A stretch of 64,000 bases of DNA from Microbacterium foliorum (GCF_006385575.1 NZ_CP041040.1:1674001-1738000), one strand, 5' to 3'. Counted from the first letter of the stretch, positions 1 to 9,117 are shown. Notes: generated by a model from the letters alone, not told the origin. Numbers and translations are program-made.

Positions 1-792
1 GAACATCGGCAGCACTGCATACACGACGCAGCCTTTGCCGCGCTGGATCGACGGCACCCAGGCCTGCGACTGGGCGGCGTTCGCGAGGAGGTTCCCGTGG
101 GTGAGCGCCGCGCCCTTGGGGGTGCCCGTGGTGCCCGACGTGTACTGGATGATCGCCAGATCGCCGGTGGCCGGCTTCGGGTGCGTCGCCGGAATGGGTG
201 ACGACCGCACGAGTGAGTCCCAGGTCGCGGTGCCACGGACGCGCTCGGTGAGCGCTGCGCGTGACTCACGTGCTTTGGCCACCGGCAGTCGCAGCGCCAC
301 ACGGGTCAGAAGGGGCATCGCCCGGGTGACGTCCACGGAGACGAGATTCGTCACCGCGAGATCAGCAGGGAAATCCTGCACCGTCGCGACGACCTTGTTC
401 CAGACGATCGCGTGCTTCGCACCGTGGTCCTCGAACTGCTTCCGCAGCTCGCGCGGCGTGTAGAGCGGGTTGTGTTCGACCACCACCGCGCCCAGACGGA
501 GCACGGCGTAGAACGCGACTATGTGCTGCGGACAGTTCGGCAGGACGATCGCCACCGGATCCCCGGCGCGCACTCCCAGGTCGCGCAGACCCTCGGCGGC
601 GCGGTCGATCGCATCCTGCAGCTGTGCGTAGGTCGTCTCGCGGCCGAAGAACTGCAGCGCGGGGGCGTCCGGATAGTCACGAGCCGATGCTGCGACGATG
701 TCGACCAGCGATCCCGAGACGGGGGCGAGGTCGTCGGGGACGCCGTCCGCGTAGCTGGCGATCCATGGGCGGGGAGGCTGGTACGAGCTCAC
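1..792 (-). CDS. Acyl-CoA ligase / long-chain fatty acid-CoA synthetase, N-terminal part
   Basis: The N-terminal 264 residues of an AMP-forming acyl-CoA ligase run off the left edge. This family adenylates a carboxylic acid with ATP and passes the acyl group to CoA. The phosphate-binding motif YTSGTTGTPKG lies near residues 216-226, and the upstream part has the typical layout (ALQFFGRETTYAQL, then VAIVLPNCPQHIV). The start is GTG at 790-792. A TATGCT hexamer ends 6 nt upstream, so the mRNA is probably leaderless. The gene is transcribed divergently from gatC. Substrate specificity cannot be judged because the C-terminal half is outside the window. Confidence 0.9.
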   Translation of the reverse strand, partial: MSSYQPPRPWIASYADGVPDDLAPVSGSLVDIVAASARDYPDAPALQFFGRETTYAQLQDAIDRAAEGLRDLGVRAGDPVAIVLPNCPQHIVAFYAVLRLGAVVVEHNPLYTPRELRKQFEDHGAKHAIVWNKVVATVQDFPADLAVTNLVSVDVTRAMPLLTRVALRLPVAKARESRAALTERVRGTATWDSLVRSSPIPATHPKPATGDLAIIQYTSGTTGTPKGAALTHGNLLANAAQSQAWVPSIQRGKGCVVYAVLPMF

Positions 793-798
793 CTGCCC

Positions 799-804
799 AG
801 CATA
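799..804 (-). promoter_or_regulatory. -10 hexamer TATGCT, leaderless promoter of the acyl-CoA ligase
   Basis: TATGCT on the minus strand is followed by 6 nt and then the GTG start at 792. No ribosome-binding site fits in the gap. Confidence 0.5.
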
Positions 805-848
805 GGACCGGCCCCGCTCGACTGCGGGGAGACGACGGGCACGGCAAC

Positions 849-854
849 TAGACT
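849..854 (+). promoter_or_regulatory. -10 hexamer TAGACT, leaderless promoter of gatCAB
   Basis: TAGACT is followed by TGGGGC and the GTG start of gatC at 861. It faces the divergent ligase promoter 45 bp away. Confidence 0.55.
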
Positions 855-860
855 TGGGGC

Positions 861-1160
861 GTGTCTGAAATCACCCCTGATCTTGTGCGCCATCTCGGCG
901 TGCTCGCGCGCATCCAGCTCAACGACGACGAGGTGACCCGACTGACGGGCCAGCTCGATGCCATCGTCGACAACATCGCGAAGGTGTCGGAGGTCGCAAG
1001 CCCCGACGTCGCCGCGACGAGTCATCCGATCCCGCTGAGCAACGTCTACCGCCCCGATGTGGTGGGCGAGACGCTCACGCACGAACAGGTGCTCCAGAAC
1101 GCGCCGGACCAGGCCGACGGCCGGTTCCGCGTCACCGCGATCCTGGGAGAAGAACAGTGA
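861..1160 (+). CDS. gatC: Asp-tRNA(Asn)/Glu-tRNA(Gln) amidotransferase subunit C
   Basis: This 99-residue protein is the small scaffold subunit of the GatCAB complex, which converts misacylated Glu-tRNA(Gln) and/or Asp-tRNA(Asn) to the cognate aminoacyl-tRNA. It has the usual GatC start ([16 protein letters not shown] in this form) and the C-terminal [11 protein letters not shown] is the start, placed 6 nt after a TAGACT hexamer. Its TGA overlaps the GTG start of gatA, so gatC, gatA and gatB are translationally coupled in the stoichiometric order C-A-B. Confidence 0.96.
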   Translation: MSEITPDLVRHLGVLARIQLNDDEVTRLTGQLDAIVDNIAKVSEVASPDVAATSHPIPLSNVYRPDVVGETLTHEQVLQNAPDQADGRFRVTAILGEEQ

Positions 1161-2674
1161 GCGACATCATCCGGATGACCGCAGCCGAGCTTGCGGACAA
1201 GCTCGCCAGTCGTGAGATCTCCAGCGTCGAGGCGACGCGCGCGCACCTCGACCGCATCGCCGCCGTCGACGGCGATGTCCACGCGTTCCTGCACGTGAAC
1301 GAGGGCGCGCTCGATGCCGCAGCGGCCGTCGACGCCCGGCGGGCGGCGGGTGAGCAGCTCGGCCCCATCGCCGGTGTGCCGCTCGCGATCAAGGACGTGC
1401 TGGTCACCACCGACCAGCCGACCACGAGCGGTTCGCGGATCCTCGAGGGCTACCGCTCGCCGTACGATGCGACCGTCGTCGCTCGTTCGCGTGCCGCGGG
1501 ACTCATCCCGCTCGGCAAGACCAACATGGATGAGTTCGCCATGGGGTCGTCCACCGAGCACTCCGCTTACGGACCCACCCGCAACCCCTGGGACCTCGAG
1601 CGCATCCCCGGAGGCTCCGGCGGTGGATCGGCTGCGGCTGTCGCCGCTTTCGAGGCTCCGCTGGCGCTCGGTTCCGACACCGGTGGATCCATCCGTCAGC
1701 CCGCGCACGTGACCGGCACGGTCGGCGTCAAGCCCACCTACGGCGGCGTCAGCCGCTACGGCGCGATCGCGCTCGCCTCCAGCCTCGACCAGGTCGGACC
1801 CGTGACGCGCACGGTGCTCGACGCAGGTCTGCTGCATGACGCGATCGGCGGTCACGACCCGAAGGACTCCACCTCCCTGCGCGACGAGTGGCCTTCGTTC
1901 GCGGATGCCGCTCGTGAGGGCGCACGCGGAGATGTGCTCAAGGGGCTCAAAGTCGGCGTGATCCGCGAGCTGCCCGACAGCGGCTTCCAGCCCGGCGTCG
2001 CTGACTCGTTCCGCAGCGCGCTCGCGCTGATGGAGGCTCAGGGTGCCGAGATCGTCGAGATCGGTGCACCCCACTTCGAGTACGGCGTGGCCGCGTATTA
2101 CCTGATCCTCCCCGCCGAGGCGTCCAGCAACCTCGCGAAGTTCGACTCCGTGCGCTTCGGCCTGCGAGTCACCCCCGACGGCAACCCGACGGTCGAGGAC
2201 GTCATGTCCGCGACGCGCGATGCCGGCTTCGGCGACGAGGTGAAGCGACGCATCATCCTCGGCACCTATGCCCTGTCGGCCGGATACTACGACGCCTACT
2301 ACGGCAGCGCCCAGAAGGTCCGCACGCTCATCCAGCAGGACTTCGCGAACGCCTTCGCCGATGTCGACATCATCGCGACGCCATCGGCTCCGACGACCGC
2401 GTTCAAGATCGGCGAGAAGATCGACGATCCGCTGCAGATGTACCTCAACGACATCACGACGATCCCGGTGAACCTCGCCGGCGTCCCGGGGATCTCGATT
2501 CCCAGCGGCCTCGCGGCAGAGGACGGCCTGCCCGTCGGCATCCAGTTCATCGCGCCGGCGCGGGAGGACGCGCGACTCTACAAGGTAGGCGCAGCAGTCG
2601 AGACGCTTCTCGTCGATTCGTGGGGAGCACCGCTCCTCACGCGTGCACCCCAGCTCGTGGGAGGGACCCGCTGA
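1157..2674 (+). CDS. gatA: Asp-tRNA(Asn)/Glu-tRNA(Gln) amidotransferase subunit A
   Basis: GatA is the amidase subunit that releases ammonia from glutamine for the transamidation step. The 505-residue protein carries the amidase signature with the Ser-cisSer-Lys triad: K79 in GVPLAIKD, S154 in PGGSGGGS and S178 in DTGGSIR. Length matches the family (about 480-510). The GTG start overlaps the gatC stop and the TGA overlaps the ATG of gatB. No glutaminyl-tRNA synthetase gene is seen nearby, consistent with the indirect route used by actinobacteria. Confidence 0.98.
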   Translation: MSDIIRMTAAELADKLASREISSVEATRAHLDRIAAVDGDVHAFLHVNEGALDAAAAVDARRAAGEQLGPIAGVPLAIKDVLVTTDQPTTSGSRILEGYRSPYDATVVARSRAAGLIPLGKTNMDEFAMGSSTEHSAYGPTRNPWDLERIPGGSGGGSAAAVAAFEAPLALGSDTGGSIRQPAHVTGTVGVKPTYGGVSRYGAIALASSLDQVGPVTRTVLDAGLLHDAIGGHDPKDSTSLRDEWPSFADAAREGARGDVLKGLKVGVIRELPDSGFQPGVADSFRSALALMEAQGAEIVEIGAPHFEYGVAAYYLILPAEASSNLAKFDSVRFGLRVTPDGNPTVEDVMSATRDAGFGDEVKRRIILGTYALSAGYYDAYYGSAQKVRTLIQQDFANAFADVDIIATPSAPTTAFKIGEKIDDPLQMYLNDITTIPVNLAGVPGISIPSGLAAEDGLPVGIQFIAPAREDARLYKVGAAVETLLVDSWGAPLLTRAPQLVGGTR

Positions 2675-4188
2675 TGGCCACCGCCAAGCTCATGGACTTC
2701 GATAAGGCGCTGGAGCTGTTCGAGCCCGTTCTCGGGTTCGAGGTGCACGTCGAGCTGAACACCAACACGAAGATGTTCTCCGACGCGCCGAACCCGGCGA
2801 ACGAGGCCTACCACGCGGCTGAGCCGAACACGCTGATCGCGCCGGTCGACCTCGGTCTGCCCGGTTCGCTGCCTGTCGTGAACGAGACCGCGATCCGCTC
2901 GTCGATCAGCCTCGGTCTCGCACTGGGCTGCTCGATCGCACCGTCGAGCCGCTTCGCGCGGAAGAACTACTTCTACCCGGACCTCGGCAAGAACTACCAG
3001 ATCTCGCAGTACGACGAGCCGATCGCGTTCGAGGGCGAGGTCGAGGTCGAGCTCGAAGACGGAACCATCGTGCAGATCCCGATCGAGCGCGCGCACATGG
3101 AAGAGGACGCCGGCAAGCTCACCCACATGGGAGGCGCCACCGGACGCATCCAGGGCGCCGAGTACTCGCTCGTCGACTACAACCGCGCAGGCGTCCCGCT
3201 CGTCGAGATCGTCACGAAGGTCATCTTCGGCACCGAGCACCGCGCACCCGAGGTGGCCAAAGCCTACGTCGCGACCATTCGTGACATCGTCCGAAGCCTC
3301 GGGATCTCGGAGGCCCGCCTGGAGCGCGGCAACCTCCGCTGCGACGCCAACATCTCGCTGCGCCCCCGCGGCCAGGAGAAGCTCGGCACGCGCACCGAGA
3401 CGAAGAACGTCAACTCGATGCGCTCGGTCGAGCGCGCCGTGCGCTACGAGATCCAGCGTCAGGCGCAGATCCTCGCCGACGGCGGCACTATCACGCAGGA
3501 GACCCGGCACTGGCACGAGGACACCGGCACGACCTCGCCCGGTCGTCCCAAGTCGGATGCCGATGACTACCGGTACTTCCCCGAGCCCGATCTGCTTCCC
3601 GTGGAGCCTGCTGCAGAGCTGATCGAAGAGCTCCGAGCGCAGCTGCCCGAACAGCCTGTGGCCCGTCGGCGCCGGCTGATGGCCGAGTGGGGTTTCACCG
3701 ATCTGGAGTTCCAGGACGTGCGCAACGGCGGTCTGCTGGAGGTCGTCGAGGCGACGATCGCAGCCGGGGCGACCCCTGCCACTGCACGCAAGTGGTGGAC
3801 GGGCGAGATCAGCCGACTCGCGAACACGCAGGAGAAGGACGCCACGGAGCTGATCTCCCCTGAGAACGTCGCGGCGCTGCAGAAGCTCGTCGACGCGGGG
3901 ACTCTCACCGACAAGCTGGCTCGCCAGGTGCTCGAGGGAGTCATCGCCGGCGAGGGAACGCCGCAGGAGGTCGTCGACAGCCGCGGACTCGCTGTCGTCT
4001 CGGACGACGGCGCGCTGATCGCAGCCATCGACGAGGCCCTGGCAGCCCAGCCCGACGTGCTCGCCAAGATCAAGGACGGCAAGGTCCAAGCGGCTGGCGC
4101 CGTGATCGGCGCCGTGATGAAGGCGATGAAGGGCCAGGCGGACGCGGCCCGAGTCCGCGAACTCGTCCTCGAGCGCGCTGCGCAGTAA
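2674..4188 (+). CDS. gatB: Asp-tRNA(Asn)/Glu-tRNA(Gln) amidotransferase subunit B
   Basis: GatB binds the misacylated tRNA, activates the acyl group with ATP and performs the transamidation. The 504-residue protein has the conserved N-terminal core ([15 protein letters not shown] near the start, then [14 protein letters not shown] and [13 protein letters not shown]) and the C-terminal helical and Yqey domain ([11 protein letters not shown] near the end). I place the start at ATG 2674, which overlaps the gatA TGA. A longer reading to 2620 would run inside gatA and adds unrelated sequence. Confidence 0.98.
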   Translation: MATAKLMDFDKALELFEPVLGFEVHVELNTNTKMFSDAPNPANEAYHAAEPNTLIAPVDLGLPGSLPVVNETAIRSSISLGLALGCSIAPSSRFARKNYFYPDLGKNYQISQYDEPIAFEGEVEVELEDGTIVQIPIERAHMEEDAGKLTHMGGATGRIQGAEYSLVDYNRAGVPLVEIVTKVIFGTEHRAPEVAKAYVATIRDIVRSLGISEARLERGNLRCDANISLRPRGQEKLGTRTETKNVNSMRSVERAVRYEIQRQAQILADGGTITQETRHWHEDTGTTSPGRPKSDADDYRYFPEPDLLPVEPAAELIEELRAQLPEQPVARRRRLMAEWGFTDLEFQDVRNGGLLEVVEATIAAGATPATARKWWTGEISRLANTQEKDATELISPENVAALQKLVDAGTLTDKLARQVLEGVIAGEGTPQEVVDSRGLAVVSDDGALIAAIDEALAAQPDVLAKIKDGKVQAAGAVIGAVMKAMKGQADAARVRELVLERAAQ

Positions 4189-4194
4189 CCGGAT

Positions 4195-4224
4195 CCCCCG
4201 GACCTCATGTCTGTGGTCCGGGGG
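4195..4224 (+). terminator. Hairpin after gatB
   Basis: A perfect 10-bp stem (CCCCCGGACC with GGTCCGGGGG) with a 10-nt loop lies 6 nt after the gatB stop and just before the next start. There is no T-run, as is common in high-G+C genomes. Confidence 0.6.
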
Positions 4225-4235
4225 AGAATGGTCTC

Positions 4236-5492
4236 ATGGGACACGGTGACGGCAGAGGGCGCATCGTGTCGTCTGCCGATGCCGACGACACCGGAACGAG
4301 CATCCTCCACGTCGACATGGACGCGTTCTATGCGGCGGTAGAGGTGCTCGACGATCCGAGTCTGAGCGGCCTTCCGCTGATCATCGGGTCTCCCGATGGC
4401 CGATCGGTCGTGTCCAGCGCCTCCTACGAAGCGCGCCGCTACGGCGTGCGTGCGGCGATGCCTGTGTCACAGGCGCTGCGCCTCTGCCCGTCAGCACGCA
4501 TCGTTCCTCCGCACTTCCATCGATATCAGGCGGTCTCGCGTCAGGTGATGGCGATCTTCGAGTCGTTCACCCCAATGGTCGAGCCACTGTCGGTCGACGA
4601 GGCTTTTCTCGACGTGCGAGGTGTCCGGAGGCTCTGGGGCAGCCCTGCGCGCATCGCGCACCTCGTTCGAGAGCGCGTCAAAGACGAAGTGGGCATCACC
4701 TGCAGCGTCGGAGTCGCTGCGACGAAGCATGTGGCGAAGATGGCCTCGACGATCTCGAAGCCCGATGGGATGCTCGTCATCGCGGCAGCCGATACTCAGG
4801 ACTTCTTGGATCCGCGGCCGGTGCGCGCCATGTGGGGCGTGGGGCCGAAGGCGGCCGAGGCGTTGGAGGGCCGAGGAATCCGCACGGTGCGCGATATCCG
4901 CACCTCGTCTCAGGCGATGCTCGACCGCGCAGTCGGCCCGGCGCTGAGCGCGCGTCTGGCGGAACTCGCTCGCGGGGAGGACCCCCGCACAGTCGAGACC
5001 GAGCGTGTGGAGAAGAGCGTCGGGCACGAGGAGACGTTCGAGACAGACATCTCCGACAGAACCTTCCTGAGAGCAGAGCTCCTGCGCCTCGCCGACCGAG
5101 TCGCAGCACGCCTGCGGAGAGCCGAATGGGAGACGTCGACGGTCGCGATCAAGATCAGGTTCGATGACTTCCGCACCCTCAGCCGCTCACAGACGCTCTC
5201 GGAACCCACCGCGGTCGGCCAGCGAATCGGCGAGGCCGCCCAGGCGCTCTTCGACCAGATCGAGCGAAGGGACCCCGTGCGTCTGGTCGGGGTGCGCGCT
5301 GAGAAGCTGCGGCCGGCCGGAGGCGGTGGCTTCGGCCTCTGGGATGACGACGAGGACTGGCGGCGGGTCGAGGGCGCGGTCGACGACGCCGTCGCACGAT
5401 TCGGCACGGCCACGATCAGCCGCGCGAGACACATCGGTCGCAGCGACGGGCGTGGTGCCGCGCAGCATCCGCGGGCGCACGGGCTGGATTGA
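4236..5492 (+). CDS. dinB: DNA polymerase IV (Y-family)
   Basis: This is an error-prone translesion polymerase of 418 residues. The two catalytic acidic motifs are present: HVDMDAFYAAVE (D27 and D29) and PLSVDEAFLD (D121-E122). CSVGVAATKHVAKMAS and the helix-hairpin-helix (MWGVGPKAAEALEGRGI) follow, then the little-finger domain. A leading segment of about 20 residues precedes the catalytic core. No LexA-type box is visible in the short space upstream, so regulation by the SOS response is not supported here. Confidence 0.96.
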   Translation: MGHGDGRGRIVSSADADDTGTSILHVDMDAFYAAVEVLDDPSLSGLPLIIGSPDGRSVVSSASYEARRYGVRAAMPVSQALRLCPSARIVPPHFHRYQAVSRQVMAIFESFTPMVEPLSVDEAFLDVRGVRRLWGSPARIAHLVRERVKDEVGITCSVGVAATKHVAKMASTISKPDGMLVIAAADTQDFLDPRPVRAMWGVGPKAAEALEGRGIRTVRDIRTSSQAMLDRAVGPALSARLAELARGEDPRTVETERVEKSVGHEETFETDISDRTFLRAELLRLADRVAARLRRAEWETSTVAIKIRFDDFRTLSRSQTLSEPTAVGQRIGEAAQALFDQIERRDPVRLVGVRAEKLRPAGGGGFGLWDDDEDWRRVEGAVDDAVARFGTATISRARHIGRSDGRGAAQHPRAHGLD

Positions 5493-5517
5493 CCCTTCTC
5501 GCGATCGATTCCTGGGC

Positions 5518-5523
5518 TAGCGT
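5518..5523 (+). promoter_or_regulatory. -10 hexamer TAGCGT, leaderless promoter
   Basis: TAGCGT, then GGAGAC (6 nt), then ATG 5530. Confidence 0.45.
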
Positions 5524-5529
5524 GGAGAC

Positions 5530-5847
5530 ATGCCCAACATTGCACTGGAACTCGGAAAGCAGGCCGCCTCGTTCGGCGTGAAGAGCGCGTACGGCGAGCC
5601 GCAGGATGTCGACGGCGTGAGCATCACTCCGGTGGCGTTCACTTACTCAGGCTTCGGCGGAGGAAGCGGTGACGGCGCCGAGGGCGGTGGCGGAGGCGGC
5701 GTGTCGGTGCCGGTCGGCGTCTACGTGCGCCGCGAGGAGGGACTCCGGTTCGAGCCCAACATCGTGACGCTGCTCGTCGTGGCTGTGCCGTTCGTCTGGG
5801 TGACCGGGCGCGCGTTCTCTCGCATCATCCGTGCCCTCAAGAAGTGA
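5530..5847 (+). CDS. GerW/YtfJ-like small membrane-anchored protein
   Basis: The 105-residue protein resembles the YtfJ/GerW domain: a basic N-terminal half, a glycine-rich central stretch (GFGGGSGDGAEGGGGGGVSVPV) followed by the VYVRREEGLRFEP segment, and one C-terminal membrane helix (IVTLLVVAVPFVWVTG). In Bacillus this family is linked to spore germination, but homologues are widespread in non-sporulating actinobacteria, where the role is unknown. The start is ATG 5530, 6 nt after a TAGCGT hexamer. It overlaps the next gene by 17 nt. Confidence 0.75.
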   Translation: MPNIALELGKQAASFGVKSAYGEPQDVDGVSITPVAFTYSGFGGGSGDGAEGGGGGGVSVPVGVYVRREEGLRFEPNIVTLLVVAVPFVWVTGRAFSRIIRALKK

Positions 5848-6412
5848 CGACCCGGTCGCTGCCGCCCTCGAGCGCGCCGCGACTCTGATCGTCGACGACA
5901 TCCACATGCTCGCGGCGGCGAACCCGGTCGTCCTGATCGACGGTCGCAGCGGGGCGGGGAAGACGACTCTCGCACGCATGCTCGTCGAGCGCTGGCCGAT
6001 CGCGGGTCGGGTGCAGCTCGTCGCACTGGACTCGATCTATCCGGGATGGGACGGGCTCAGAGAGGGATCCGAGCGTGCACTGGACGGCATCCTCCGCCCG
6101 CACGGCCGAGGATATCTCGGCGAGTGGCGACGATGGGACTGGGAGAACGGCACCGAGGCTGAGACTCACGCGGTGGACCCTGCGCTCGGAGTGTTGATCG
6201 AGGGGAGTGGGATCCTCACGCCTGCGACCGCTGCGATCGCGGATGTCCGAGTCTGGGTCGAGTCCGCGGAGTCCGGTCGCAAGGCGCGAGCGCTGGCGCG
6301 CGATGGAGAGACGTACCGTCCTCACTGGGAACGCTGGGCGCAGCAGGAGGCCGATCACATCGTGCGCGATGATCCTCGTGCTCTCGCGACCAGGGTCATC
6401 GAGGTTCCGTAG
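5831..6412 (+). CDS. P-loop nucleotide-binding protein, uridine-kinase-like
   Basis: A 193-residue P-loop protein with Walker A GRSGAGKTT at residues 38-46. The later segment VWVESAESGRKARALARDG resembles the lid region of small-molecule kinases of the uridine kinase/phosphoribulokinase type. The GTG start at 5831 lies inside the previous gene, so translation is probably coupled. Substrate unknown; a nucleoside kinase role is only inference from fold. Confidence 0.7.
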   Translation: MPSRSDDPVAAALERAATLIVDDIHMLAAANPVVLIDGRSGAGKTTLARMLVERWPIAGRVQLVALDSIYPGWDGLREGSERALDGILRPHGRGYLGEWRRWDWENGTEAETHAVDPALGVLIEGSGILTPATAAIADVRVWVESAESGRKARALARDGETYRPHWERWAQQEADHIVRDDPRALATRVIEVP

Positions 6413-6414
6413 CT

Positions 6415-6906
6415 CTAGAGGAGTTCGTCGGCGGCTTCGATGGTGAGCTCGAGTCGGTACCCGAGCCAGTCGTAGACTCCGAACCTCGGGTCGTCGGGAT
6501 CGTGGTCATCATCGCTCTCGATGCCGAGGCGGTCGGCGATCACGAGCCGAAGCGCGGTGAGCGTGCGCATCCACGCGTCGATGTCCGACGCGGGTATGTC
6601 GAGGTCGTGCTCCGTGAAGGCGTCGCTCTGCGTCATCTCGCCGAGGTCACCGCGCATGCCTGCGAGTGCGCTGCGGACGATGTCCGCGTCCAGAGCGCGT
6701 CGATCGAGAAGGTCATCTCCTGTCGCATCGCGGAAGGCGCGCGAGGAGTCCTCGTCGTCGGGGTAGGGATCGGGAAGCAGCCGGGCGATCGCGGGATCGT
6801 CGATCTCGCGGTTCGCGCCGACGAGTTCGCGGAAGTCGTCGACCAGCTGCGCGAGCTGCGCGCCCTCGACCCGAGCCATGCGGATCCGTACCACCGGTTC
6901 GCTCAT
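6415..6906 (-). CDS. DUF2017 family protein
   Basis: The 163-residue acidic protein matches the DUF2017 family that in actinobacteria accompanies clpS. Visible features are an N-terminal VVRIRMARVEGAQLAQLVDDFREL segment and the end LGYRLELTIEAADELL. The ATG at 6906 overlaps the clpS stop by 4 nt, which fixes the start and indicates coupling. A longer reading upstream would lie inside clpS. The function is not known; the constant pairing with the N-end-rule adaptor suggests a role near ClpAP/ClpCP proteolysis (inference). Confidence 0.85.
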   Translation of the reverse strand: MSEPVVRIRMARVEGAQLAQLVDDFRELVGANREIDDPAIARLLPDPYPDDEDSSRAFRDATGDDLLDRRALDADIVRSALAGMRGDLGEMTQSDAFTEHDLDIPASDIDAWMRTLTALRLVIADRLGIESDDDHDPDDPRFGVYDWLGYRLELTIEAADELL

Positions 6907-7196
6907 CTCGCGGCCTTTCGGACAGTCGCCCACAGGCCGTAGTCGTGCATCGCCTGGGCGTGCACCTCCATCGTCTCGCGCGGCCCCGTCGCCACGATGG
7001 CCTGGCCGTCGTGGTGGACCTGGCGCATGAGCACCGTCGCGCGCTCCAGCGAGTAACCGAAGTAGGTTCGGAACACTCGCACGACGTAGCTCATGAGGTT
7101 GACAGGGTCGTTCCACACGACGACCTCCCACGGTTCGAGCGGAGCTGCCGCGAGATCCACGAGCTCTTCGATATCGGGCGTCGCGAGGGGGCTCAT
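6903..7196 (-). CDS. clpS: ATP-dependent Clp protease adaptor ClpS
   Basis: ClpS (97 residues) delivers proteins with destabilising N-terminal residues to the Clp protease. The binding-pocket signature is present: WEVVVWNDPVNLMSYVVRVF, followed by the helix VLMRQVHHDGQAIVATG. The start ATG 7196 overlaps the stop of the upstream metallopeptidase gene by 4 nt, and the 3' end overlaps the DUF2017 gene by 4 nt. The three genes form one tightly packed operon. Confidence 0.96.
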   Translation of the reverse strand: MSPLATPDIEELVDLAAAPLEPWEVVVWNDPVNLMSYVVRVFRTYFGYSLERATVLMRQVHHDGQAIVATGPRETMEVHAQAMHDYGLWATVRKAAR

Positions 7197-7540
7197 GCCC
7201 ACCCCAGCGTGTGGAGCTGCTCGTCGTCGATGCCGTAGAAGTGCGCGATCTCGTGCACCAGGGTCGTGTGTATCTCGTCGCGCAGCTCGTCGTCGGTCTC
7301 GCATGCAGCCAAGTGAGGCTCGCGGTAGACGACGATCCGGTCGGGGAGTTCGCCGGAGCCGTATTGCGTGCGTTCGGTCAGCGCCAGCCCGTCGTAGAGC
7401 CCGAGCAGGTCGAGGCTTCCGTCCTCAGGGCGGTCCTCGACGACGAACACCACATTCTCCAGCCCGTCGACCATCTCGTCGGGCAGCCGATCGAGCTCGT
7501 CGATCACTAGTTCTTCGAAGTTTGCGGCATCCATTTCCAT
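7193..7540 (-). CDS. Minimal zinc metallopeptidase (metallopeptidase family with HEIAH motif)
   Basis: A 115-residue minizincin with the motif HEIAHFYGID; H96, E97 and H100 are the expected zinc ligands and base. The family is found in many actinobacteria as a short cytosolic protein without signal peptide. It is the first gene of an operon with clpS and DUF2017, so a proteolytic or quality-control role is plausible. Substrate unknown. ATG 7540 is 7 nt downstream of a TAGGCT hexamer, which suggests a leaderless operon mRNA. Confidence 0.88.
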   Translation of the reverse strand: MEMDAANFEELVIDELDRLPDEMVDGLENVVFVVEDRPEDGSLDLLGLYDGLALTERTQYGSGELPDRIVVYREPHLAACETDDELRDEIHTTLVHEIAHFYGIDDEQLHTLGWA

Positions 7541-7547
7541 CAGGTCC

Positions 7548-7553
7548 AGCCTA
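7548..7553 (-). promoter_or_regulatory. -10 hexamer TAGGCT of the metallopeptidase-clpS operon
   Basis: TAGGCT on the minus strand, 7-nt spacer, then ATG at 7540. Confidence 0.45.
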
Positions 7554-7576
7554 TTGCCGGGTGGGGGAGCGTTGCC

Positions 7577-8206
7577 TCAATGCAGGAAGACGAGGAGACC
7601 AGCGACGGCGATGAAGAGGATCCCGAAGACGCTGTTGAGGGTCCGCTGCCCGCTTGCCGATCGTGTGAGCCGGCGGAACGGACGCGCGGCGGTCGCGAAG
7701 AATCCCCACATCACCACGATGTCGACGATGAGGACCGTGCCGATGAGAGTGAGGTACTGCGGGAGCTGCGGTTCATCCAGACGGATGAACTGCGGGATGA
7801 AGGCGAGAAAGAAGACGATCGCCTTCGGGTTGAGGAGGTTCACCCAGAACCCCCGCCTGATCATCGACCAGTGCCCCTCGTAGAGGTCGATGGTCGGCCC
7901 GTCGTCATCGGCGGGGAGCATCGGTCTCGTGAGGATGAGACGTATCCCGAGGAAGACCAGGTACGCCGCGCCGGCGTACCGGATCACGTTGAACAGCACC
8001 TCGGACTGCGACACGACGAGCCCCAGTCCCGCCGCGACGATGACGACGTGCACGATGAGAGCGAGCTGCTGTCCGAGGATTCCCCAGATCGAACGACGCC
8101 AGCCCTGGCTCAGGGCGTTCGACATCGTGTTGATGGCGCCGGCCCCCGGCGTGAAGCTGATCACCACGCAGGCGGTCAGAAGCGAGAACCACACTGCGAG
8201 CGACAC
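7577..8206 (-). CDS. LysE/RhtB family amino acid exporter
   Basis: A 209-residue integral membrane protein with the LysE family N-terminal signature FSLLTACVVISFTPGAGAINTMSNAL (shown in parts: the FTPGAGA core is diagnostic) and about six hydrophobic segments. Family members export amino acids or homoserine lactones. The GTG start at 8206 is 6 nt after a TAGGAT hexamer. The substrate cannot be read from sequence. Confidence 0.92.
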   Translation of the reverse strand: MSLAVWFSLLTACVVISFTPGAGAINTMSNALSQGWRRSIWGILGQQLALIVHVVIVAAGLGLVVSQSEVLFNVIRYAGAAYLVFLGIRLILTRPMLPADDDGPTIDLYEGHWSMIRRGFWVNLLNPKAIVFFLAFIPQFIRLDEPQLPQYLTLIGTVLIVDIVVMWGFFATAARPFRRLTRSASGQRTLNSVFGILFIAVAGLLVFLH

Positions 8207-8218
8207 TCCGCAATCCTA
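8207..8218 (-). promoter_or_regulatory. -10 hexamer TAGGAT with spacer, leaderless promoter of lysE-type gene
   Basis: TAGGAT, then TGCGGA, then GTG at 8206, reading the minus strand. Confidence 0.45.
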
Positions 8219-8282
8219 CGGGTGGCTCACCCTGCCTCGATCACCGGCGTCAGGTCGAGTGCGCGAAGCGGACGGGAATTGA

Positions 8283-8314
8283 AGAAGGTCCGAGTCTTTC
8301 GACTCGGACCTTCT
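8283..8314 (-). terminator. Strong hairpin downstream of tRNA-His
   Basis: A perfect 14-bp stem (AGAAGGTCCGAGTC with its complement) closes a 4-nt loop TTTC. It lies directly after the tRNA-His gene on the minus strand. Confidence 0.75.
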
Positions 8315-8319
8315 CTGTG

Positions 8320-8396
8320 TGGGGTGAGTAACGGGACTCGAACCCGCGACATCCGGCACCACAAGCCAGCGCTCTACCAGCTGAGCTATACCCACC
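8320..8396 (-). tRNA. tRNA-His (GTG)
   Basis: A full cloverleaf on the minus strand: acceptor GTGGGTA pairs with TACTCAC, with an extra G at position -1 facing C73, the hallmark of tRNA-His. The anticodon is GTG within CTTGTGG. The T arm is GCGGGTTCGAGTCCCGT. The 3' CCA is encoded. Confidence 0.97.
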
Positions 8397-8431
8397 ATGT
8401 GCCGATCGTGATCGGCAACCAGACGAGTCTA

Positions 8432-9058
8432 TTACATGTTCGGAGTGAACTCTGACACGGTGCGTGCGGCGATGTCGCGAGCATCATCACTCGAGGGTCC
8501 GGGCTCGTCGACGAAGACCGCCTCGCGGTAGTACCGCAGCTCGCGGATGGACTCGAGAATGTCGGCGAGGGCGCGGTGTCCGCCGTCTTTCGCGGGTGCC
8601 TGGAAGAAGACACGGGGGTACCACCGCCGCGACAGCTCTTTGATGCTCGAGACGTCGACGTTGCGATAGTGGAGCCACTGGTCGACCTGACTCATGTACT
8701 TGGCCAGGAACATCCGGTCTGTGCCGATGGTGTTGCCAGCGAGCGGAGCCTTGCGTTCGACGGGAGCGAACTGCTTGATGTACGCGAGGGTCTGCGCCTC
8801 GGCCTCCGCCAGAGATACACCGTGAGGGATCTCGGTGATCAGCCCTGACGTCTCGTGCATCTTGGTCACGAAGTCATTCATGTTCTCGAGGGCTGCGTCG
8901 CTCGGGCGGATCACGATCTGGAAGCCCGGGTCGACCGGACGGAGTTCGAAGTCGGTGACGACGACGGCGATCTCGACGAGTTCGTCGACGGCCAGATCGA
9001 GGCCGGTCATCTCGCAATCGATCCAGACGAGGCGGTCGTTTTCTGAGGCAGATACCAT
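8432..9058 (-). CDS. orn: Oligoribonuclease
   Basis: Orn is a DEDDh 3'-5' exoribonuclease that degrades di- to pentanucleotides, including pGpG. The 208-residue protein carries the first catalytic motif in VWIDCEMTGLD (D14, E16), the central NDFVTKMHETSGL, and the C-terminal HRALADI motif. Length is typical (about 200). The start ATG 9058 is 6 nt after a TAGGAT hexamer. It stands alone between tRNA-His and tRNA-Arg. Confidence 0.97.
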   Translation of the reverse strand: MVSASENDRLVWIDCEMTGLDLAVDELVEIAVVVTDFELRPVDPGFQIVIRPSDAALENMNDFVTKMHETSGLITEIPHGVSLAEAEAQTLAYIKQFAPVERKAPLAGNTIGTDRMFLAKYMSQVDQWLHYRNVDVSSIKELSRRWYPRVFFQAPAKDGGHRALADILESIRELRYYREAVFVDEPGPSSDDARDIAARTVSEFTPNM

Positions 9059-9064
9059 CTCGCC

Positions 9065-9070
9065 ATCCTA
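9065..9070 (-). promoter_or_regulatory. -10 hexamer TAGGAT, leaderless promoter of orn
   Basis: TAGGAT on the minus strand, then GGCGAG (6 nt), then ATG at 9058. Confidence 0.5.
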
Positions 9071-9117
9071 TCGACGGCTCTGACATCCGAGTTGGGCGCG
9101 GTACGGTAGATCTGTGC

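Noticed and set aside
4189-4235. A LexA box upstream of dinB
   Set aside because: No TCGAAC-like half-site is visible in the short gap; the space is taken by the gatB hairpin.
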